A DNA stretch of 64,000 nucleotides from Gadus chalcogrammus (lineage: Eukaryota > Chordata > Actinopteri > Gadiformes > Gadidae), in contig NC_079425.1 of NCBI RefSeq assembly GCF_026213295.1, positions 9,892,544 through 9,956,543 of the forward strand, in the 5' to 3' direction. The number at the start of each line of letters is the position of its first letter. Within the stretch, counting starts at the first letter, position 1. Shown piece after piece: positions 56,156-64,000 of this stretch. Made by a program: the position numbers and the translations under genes. The notes beneath the pieces were generated by a model. The model saw only the letters and a list, made by a program, of their open reading frames with translations, did no database searches and was not told the origin of the DNA.

Positions 56156-59100
56156 TATATATATGTGTGTGTATACAGTTTATACACACGTCCTCAGACT
56201 CACACTCACACTCTCACACATAAACTAATATCCATATATATATGCATCCTCATCCCCTGCAGGATAGGGGAATATCACCTTTAATTATCACCTTCTCTTC
56301 CATGGTTATTGTTGGAAGCGTTCTGGGTAGCAAGCCCTTGACTCCTACTGTTTAACAGCTCACCAGAATCTACATAAATAGGACAGAGGCCCTAAAGCTC
56401 CTATCTCGTTTCCGTAATTGGTCACTATTGTGTATTTAATAACCTTGCAGCTAACACGTTTAGCGAGAAATGATCCGTTACATGACCTAAATTGCCTAGA
56501 ATGCAGTTTTGTCTCACTGTTTTCATGATAATATCATCCATCGCTTCAACATCTATGTGTCACCCAACCACTTCTATAAGAAGAAAAACTGAATGACTGG
56601 ATTTAATACAATCCTGAGAGATTAGGGTTCTGTCTATTTCTAGTTTAGCCTGAAAAGCATTGTCTGACCCAAGTATGTGTCATATTTAGTAGAACACGAT
56701 GCATTTGTGCATCACAAAGCAGTGTCTTGCGGAGTTGACTAAAATAAAAGAGTCGTCTCTTGAGACCAGGATGAAGCAAAAAAACGCTATCAAATCTCCC
56801 TTTTAGAGGAAATTTTAAGGAAGATATATATTTTTTAATCAGTTTTGATCTAAAACTAAAGCTTAATTGATATTGACTGCTCAGAATCCTCCTGACTACA
56901 TGTAATGTAAGCCAGAGATGATGTGATTTCTTGCTGATGCACATGTGTTCCGTCTGAGACACAATATAGAACTCCCAGCCCCTCCTGCGGCGGAAGGTAG
57001 AGGAAGGGGAGGAGGATGTAGTTAACGGGATGCACAATAGGATGTTTTTACTGTGCAGTGCCTCACATCACAGCTCCCAGAGAGACCTGAGGTTTGCATT
57101 TGATCAGTCCATTGTCCTGGGTCCTAACAGTGTGCATGCTTTATCCCTGTGTTTGTGTGGCTTCGCCAGGAGCAGCTACCGTCTACCTCCAAAGACTTGC
57201 AGGTTAGGCTAATGGGGACTAGTCATTTACCACAGGGATAGTGTGTGAGTTTATGTTATATGCTATGGTCTGGTTCAGGGTACCTTGCTACCTGACGGAC
57301 ATTTTAGTTTGCTGGGGTATGGTAGGTAAGGGGGTTGAATGTTGAGGCCCCAATACATTGTCTTCAAATTAAACTCACTTTCTTTTTTGCTCTGCCTGAT
57401 TGTGTATGGATCTGGCGGACTATTTTATCTAAAAGTAATTTACACGTGAGGCTGAGAACAATCGAAGCCAGCAATCAAAATTGGAGCAGCCAGAAAAAAC
57501 GTTATAGTGATGCAAAGCGTATAAAAAACAACTGGAAGGATTGCAGAGTAGCCGGCCCATAGGAATAACAGAAACAATGTTTGTAGATTACAAACAGTTA
57601 CAGTAAATGTATAACTGTATCTGTTAACTAAATCCCACTACATTTCCCCAAAGTCTCAAGTTCTACAACGATGCTACCGCTCAACAGAGTGTTTTTCTAG
57701 ACTCCTAGTGCATGATAATACCAATCTGACTGTCACCTCATGAGATGTTCCCTGAAGGCTTTGTTCTTCAGATGTTTCTTTCATAGAGATTTCCACAATA
57801 CAGCAGAAAGCCTTTCATATTGAGTCACCAAAGAAGAAGCATTATAAAGTATTCTATATTGTTGCTGTTTTAAATGGTGTGTACGCTAGCCATTTCACAG
57901 CAGTATGGTAGCCATTTTGCAGCCGCCCATGCTGTTACCATGATTACCACTTGATGAGTCAAATAGGTGGCAGTACTTCTCTGTTTGTATTTCAGATCTG
58001 TGGGTGGGTAAAAATCGTGTGTGACTTGTAACGGATATGCGTGGTGTGGTAACATACATTTGCACAGCATGAATTCAGCTCTTGAAATCTGTGCCTGTGT
58101 ATCCTATTTTTAGTTGCTAGATAATATTCTATGTTATAATTGTAGATCATATAGTGAATTTGCAACCGTACAATGTTTCCTCTGTAATTACACCTGGGCC
58201 ACCGATTCCACCTGGTTATGCCATTGGCTATAAAGCTTTGCCCTTCAATCAAGTGGTCGTCAATGTTGGATACCTGAATGAAATAGGAATTATGTCCTAT
58301 TCTATTTCCTATGCTCAAGAGCATTTAGTAAAAAAATAAATAATAAATGGAACACAGTTATGAAGTTCATAGGCACAAATAATATTCCTATCCTTTATCT
58401 GGCTAGTTTTAACCAAGTTGCCTTATGCCACTGCAAAAGAATAATATTATCTAACCATATTTGCTTGCTAAACCATCTCTGCTTCTTTCCATAAATTTGG
58501 TTTCATGCAAAATGCCTTGCGTTGGTGGTAGCCTCTCATCGTAGAAAACATTCTTAGCCTTTCTATCATTCTCATGAACTCACCTTAAGGTTACATTCAA
58601 CAAACTGTCTAAACCATGCTGGATATAGAAGATATACCGGCTGGAGAATAGCAATTCCTTCCAGGCGATGCAATGGTAAATGTAGAAGGTATAGTAATCG
58701 GATGGCATGTGTTGTAGAAAGTATTTTAAGCATATAACTTCCTTCAAGAGACATCTTCGCTCTATAAATTCAGCAAGTGAAATCTGTCCCAGCTGCTGCC
58801 GCTTCTGAATCCCCTGTGTCTTTACATTTTTCAAACCAAGCGCAAAGCATTGCTGATATTCCAGTGTTACTGAAGGGCTGACACCTCAAGCACTACCTTG
58901 GCAGCTCCCATGGCACTCACCCAGTCTCCACACTACCCAGTGAAGACATCAAATATTCACAGCTGTCTTTTACCAACACTAACACTTCCATGGAAAAATG
59001 CATGCAGTTTTGTTTTGGTTTGAAAGGAGCTGGTTTGCTGTGTTGCATAATACTACATATATGCTTGAAAGCTGCTTGTGTTTGAATCAGACGGACTATG

Positions 59101-59878
59101 TCAGTGGATTACAAAGTCATTTCTTCCCTCAATCCTCTTTAGATCAGTCAACACTCTCACTCATCATTGTCTTCAAACGTTTATTTGTTCAATGCAGTAC
59201 ACACATGTTGAGCATATTCTTTCACTATAAAATTCATAAATGGGGTTATAAACTATTTTACGTTAGTGCTTCCTTCCAGTTGCAACTTGAACTTGATAAA
59301 CTGGAGAAAATATGTACAAATTCAGATTATTATTTTTATGCTTGGCTCTCTGGACTAATAAAGATAAACAGATTGGTATTACATAAATATCAAAAAGTAG
59401 AAAATATGGTGAGTACTTTAGTTTTTTCTGCAATTGGCATTTTTGGCATTTTGCTATGGATAAAGCCACCCTTAAGCGGTATATTGCTTTCAGCAGACTC
59501 ACCGGATTATCCAACACAGCTACAGGAGCTGTCCTTGGCTGTTTCTGTAACTCAGTGTGATGCTATGTAATGTAATAACACTACAAGAGGTATCCCAATA
59601 CCCTCACTGAAGTAAATCATTGATTGTACGGCACAAAATATTGAATTACTGTGTACATCATACTGTAATAACGCACAAAACACAACAAGTGAGAGGAATG
59701 AGAGTACCTTGAATGACCCTGGATAACCCAGAACAATCGCTTGATGTGCCACATGCAATCAAGGTGCGAGAGGCAACGATATATGGGAGACATGGGAGAC
59801 ATGAGGTGAGAGTAAGAACGGGGGAAATCTTCCCCTAGGATGCAGGTTACATTTAACCCCTGGTCTCTGAGGCGCTAA

Positions 59879-59898
59879 CCCCCCCCCCCCCCCCCCCC
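59879..59898. repeat. 20-base C homopolymer
   Basis: An uninterrupted C run following GAGGCGCTAA, likely length-variable. Confidence 0.9.
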
Positions 59899-62439
59899 AT
59901 TCCGCCCTATGGGGATTGCCATTAAAGAGACAAGACTAGCTTTGCCACATGCATTAAGGTGCCAGATGAGTGAGATGTACAATCAATACGGTGTAACACG
60001 AGGTGTACTGTTTATCAGTGCAGGGCCGTAGGGCTTTGCACATAGATTTCTTTGTTTTGGCGGGGGGGGAATATCAGTCTGTCCTTGGATGGGCACCAAA
60101 TTATTTCCACATATGGGCGCAGCCTCTCTTTGTTCAAAGTACCCCAGATAATCTGATTAAATAACTGAGTGACGCCCTTGCTCCTTCTCTCTTGCCCATT
60201 CTGGTTGGAAGTCAAAAACAACTCCTGGGAGAATTGTCTTCTGTGCAAATTCTATCTTTTAATATCGTTATTCAGTCTCTCTCGGAATAAAAACGTGTTG
60301 ATTGCTCTGTCGATTTGTACACTTTCCTCGGGTGCTACAATTCTTGTTTTACATTTGCAGGCTGCGGTGAAACTCCCACCCTCACATCCATGATTCCTCC
60401 TTCGATTCTTTTCGATTTTGGGTGAGGCTCAAGGCCGTCATCTTAACATGGCCATATTCGATTATTAGAGAGACTACACTATCTCTAGTATGCTATCATA
60501 TATGATCAAATCACTGACCACACACCCCTCATTAGTGACATTCTGTTTTACATGGCAATATCTAAATATTGCTTGCTTCAGCATGTTGGAGATAGTTTTA
60601 AAAGATATGGTTAGAAGATAATCTTTTTCTCTTTTTCTTCTCATGTTCTTAAGGGGCCTACAAGCATACTCGATACATTAAACATGCAGACATATTTTCT
60701 GGCTTACAAAAAAACATGTTTTTTCAGAAAATATCTAATAAATGCAGCCAAACAGGAGGATCTTGGACAAACAGACACAGGACTACAAACAGCAGATGAG
60801 GGGCATAACTGTCTGGCCGAATTAAACCTATGTTTGTTTGCTGAAGATGACCAATGAGGTGTGACGCAACACCCTAAGGAGAGCTGCTGAGCAATCTGTC
60901 ATGCGTGCTTGCACTACATAACAGGGTGTTTCTGGGTTTTTTTGGTCACCGGGTTAGGGTTGATCAGGGGTTGATCACCGGATCACCTGATGTGGGGATT
61001 ATTGAAGGATTAATAGCATAAATAATTTGAATAAGTACCACGGCTCAGGCAGCCTGATAGCAAGAGGTGGTCTTGAGGGTCTCAAATTAAAGTTCCACGA
61101 TAACAAGTTTTAAACTAAAGTGTGTTTGGCAGTACCACCAGTCTCTTACCCACCAGTGTTGAGGTAAATTCTTATAATCGCTATTCCCTGCCTTTCTTCC
61201 CCACCTTTCTAATCAATCTTTATTCATACATTATTCAAGTAAAGAAACAACTCCTTTTTCTACTGGGAAATAGTGTTAGTGTGAGCGTAGACGATGAGTG
61301 TAGAGACATTCACACTTCTACCATGCTCACACCCACCCCAACCCCCCTTCCCTTCCTGTGCACCCAGGCTGCCAGAAGGGGGGCAGCGGAGCCTCACAGC
61401 CCGGTTAACAGTAATCCGGCTCTTGGAGTGTGTGTAGGCGCCTTGCTGAGCCAGTGTGAGACCCTAGGACTCCCAAGATCTTGGAGCAGCGGGTTTAGCT
61501 TTTGATAAATTGATGGTTTGGCTGACTGAAAATGTACGTTGTGGTCATCCAGGGAGGCATGCCAACGCAATTTGACGGATCGTAAGAGGATTGCGAGTAG
61601 AATTTTTACTTTGAGATCAACAAAAGCAATAGTGCTTGTATTCCAATGTGTGCATGCACATAGTAATAGCAGATGTACTGGAATTGTGTATGTGTTTGTT
61701 ATGAATCTTTCAGTCATATTCCATCCTTGGATGGATTCCTCTGAATTCAGCCTCCTTGCATTGTGTTTCCTTTGCTTGTTTAGATGCAGGTGGTGTTGTC
61801 CGTCTGATGTGGGTCTGCAAAGCCCTTTGAGGCTGTTATTATTGTCATTGAGTGTTGCTCCACGTATTTTGGTTAAGGTAGTCCTGATTTTAATTTATCA
61901 ACTTTTTTAATTACAAAATTGCGAGAAGTTTCGGTGTGTGGGCTGTGTTTTGATGAGCAGGACTGCCTCGAGGGCCCTGGTTATTAATTAAGTGCAGTTG
62001 GTTGGGTGAGTGTGTGTGATGCTACTACACTGTCCTCCACTTACCTGAAAAAAGCATCTTGAGGGTCAAATGGGAAAATGTCAAAAGGTGAAATAGAAAA
62101 TGTAAATGTTAGTTTAACTGGATGCAATTGATCATTTCTATAAAAAGAATGATCCTATGCCTATTATTTCGCTCAAGTGTAAAAAAAAATGAAAGGAAGA
62201 ATGAATGAAACATTTCCATGAATATGAATATATTCATGATAATGTATTTAGATGAAAACACACTGTACTTGTTCTTCTTGTAATAATACTTGTTAAGAAT
62301 AATCTGCACTCAGAAGCATCAATAGACATAATGCGTCGCAACTCAACAGTGTCAACGACTTACTGTTGAAAGCATCTGTAGATTGGCAAAGTGTCTCTTT
62401 ACACACAACAACAGATTAGAAATGCTGCGAAGCCTCTGG

Positions 62440-62521
<82 letters not shown>

Positions 62522-62600
62522 GGCGTGCGTGCGTGTGCGCGCGTGCGTGTGTGCGAGCGCGTATGCTTGTGGGTGTGTGTGTGGTGCGTGTGTGCGTTTG
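62440..62600. repeat. Compound (TG)n / (CGTG)n array
   Basis: TG dinucleotides (62440-62478), a CGTG tetranucleotide block (about 62478-62520), then mixed GTGCGCGCGTG and TGTG. It has the same architecture as the array at 43.4 kb. Confidence 0.94.
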
Positions 62601-64000
62601 TATGTGGCTGCAATACACACCAAAGACTAGAGGGATAGAGCCATCAGCCGGTGCTTTGTCAGCTGGGTACAGAGTTCAGTGGCTCCTGCCATCAGCACCC
62701 ATTCCCTCCCCGCGGCCCCGGGGGCTGAAACAGCGACACAGTACAAGAGCTCGCTCTTTAGACATCCACTGTTGGAGCACGTCTGTAGTGCGATGATAAG
62801 GGCCGGCTCTGTTTCCCTCTTAGACACTCGGCAAACAGAGAGTTGAGCTAATTGTATCAATCATTCCTTCTGTTTTGGAATTGAATTCTGATAATAAAAT
62901 AAACGTCCAGCCTTGTTGAATTTAACAGAATTTCGCTTACGATTAGTCATTGGAGAGAGTTTGCGTACACTGAATAACAAACGTTATTTTCCCCCTTTTG
63001 TGGAATATCAAGAGCACAGCCCTGACTATTCTTCTCACTGGCTATACTGACTTAAGAAGAAGTGCAGAATATTTGCTGTCATTCCAGCTGGTCAAGCTGT
63101 GCTCATGGTTCAGGGTGTGAAAGTTATACAGGCGCAGATGTTCTTTTTCTTTGGGTACGGTAACTGTTTTGCCACTGGTGCTTGCTTACTGTTGGCATGA
63201 CTGGTCCTCATCCATCAGCAATGATTGGCCTTGGGCTGCAGGCAGGAAACCAGCTCAGAAGCCATTTGATGCTTTTATAGCAATGTGTGTGTGAAACATT
63301 TATTATTGTTGTTAATTTATTAATGGTGCTGACATTGCTGCCCGTTTGACACTTCATTAAATACATTCATTTTCCACAACAAATATCTGTTGTGTGATCT
63401 TAGTCACATCAAAATGCTATGAAAGATTACCTTCATTTTGCTTTTCAAACATCTGATCCTCATTCATCTAGTGAACAACATTCTGCACAAATTGCTTTGA
63501 TTTCTGCCCTGGCACCTGCATTCGTGCATGTATAAGTCTGGGAGACTATGACTGCAACTCAAATCTACTTGAATCGGACAACAAGAGCATTTCGTATGAA
63601 CTGGGGATTTTGATTTAATTATGTAAATAAAAGTAAAACTATTCGTTTAGTTTTAGGAATTTAATAATTCCCAAGTTCATGCACATCTTAGTGCCGGTAT
63701 GCGGGTAATAAGCAGGTGACCAATGACAAATGATGATTAGTAACGTTGATTTAAGAGGCTGCTTAATACTGTAAACAAGCCTGGTTGACAGATAGCAATG
63801 CAGGCAGCTGGACACGGCTAATTAAGTTACTTAATACCACTCTCCCACCTGTGGTTTTTTTATGCCGTTGGCTGCCACTCTTGATTTCGCACCATGGACT
63901 TCAGCCCACAGTAATACTTTTGAGTTATGTTCTGCAGCAAGCTGCTTTTTTATTTATTTTTAGCAAACGTTTCACCCTGGTTGCCTGTTTAGACCTAAAG

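Larger units (their letters stand above)
48816..64000 (+). other. GALNT18 intron 1 (partial)
   Basis: No second GALNT18 exon was recognised on the plus strand to the end of the window. The interval is AT-rich, with a GC-richer patch at about 49900-50300, a cluster of short inverted-repeat elements (51.67-53.8 kb), an AT palindrome (56.1 kb), a 20-C run (59879-59898) and a TG/CGTG array (62.4-62.6 kb). Its end at 63.1-63.9 kb is more complex in composition and could hold regulatory sequence. No independent gene nested in the intron could be supported. Confidence 0.6.

Noticed and set aside
58998..59570. A 190-codon plus-strand open frame
   Set aside because: AT-rich codon make-up with no recognised family, no splice signals in support and no matching neighbour. 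Most likely chance within GALNT18 intron 1.

Overview
The window is vertebrate nuclear DNA, almost certainly from a ray-finned (teleost) fish. It has spliced genes with consensus GT-AG introns, AT-rich intergenic DNA, many very long dinucleotide microsatellites (several above 100 bp) and relics of fish-type transposons. Three protein genes are recognisable by comparison with remembered human family members. The species cannot be named; the abundance of GT/CA arrays would suit a gadid-like fish, but that is a guess.

Layout. 1-128: possible 3' end of an unidentified plus-strand gene that converges on BTBD10. 1471-7046 (minus): BTBD10, a BTB/POZ-domain gene. Seven coding exons join without a frame break to a 454-residue reading frame, and an eighth upstream exon carries a BTBD10-like amino terminus. 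The link between that upstream exon and the rest could not be resolved. 11942 to about 12567 (minus): a complete, compact parathyroid hormone (PTH) gene with three exons, a TATA-like box and a CRE-like site. 12.6-48.5 kb: an intergenic desert with no supportable gene, holding microsatellites, short perfect palindromes, dispersed repeats and a decayed non-LTR retrotransposon (about 45.93-47.9 kb). 48578-48815 (plus): first coding exon of GALNT18, a Golgi GalNAc-transferase-like protein. 48816-64000: the start of its long first intron, with a cluster of three small inverted-repeat elements at 51.7-53.8 kb and further microsatellites.

The genes do not form a pathway. BTBD10 next to PTH matches the human order on 11p15. 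GALNT18 is on the same human arm but well separated from PTH, so its position directly after PTH here implies a rearranged or pared-down syntenic block. No CRISPR, phage, bacterial or otherwise novel multi-gene system was seen. The points most worth a second look are the PTH amino terminus and its CRE-like site, the upstream reading frames of BTBD10 and GALNT18, the perfect 34-bp palindrome at 13.8 kb, an exact 32-bp repeat 4 kb apart, and the facing GT and CA arrays at 38 kb.
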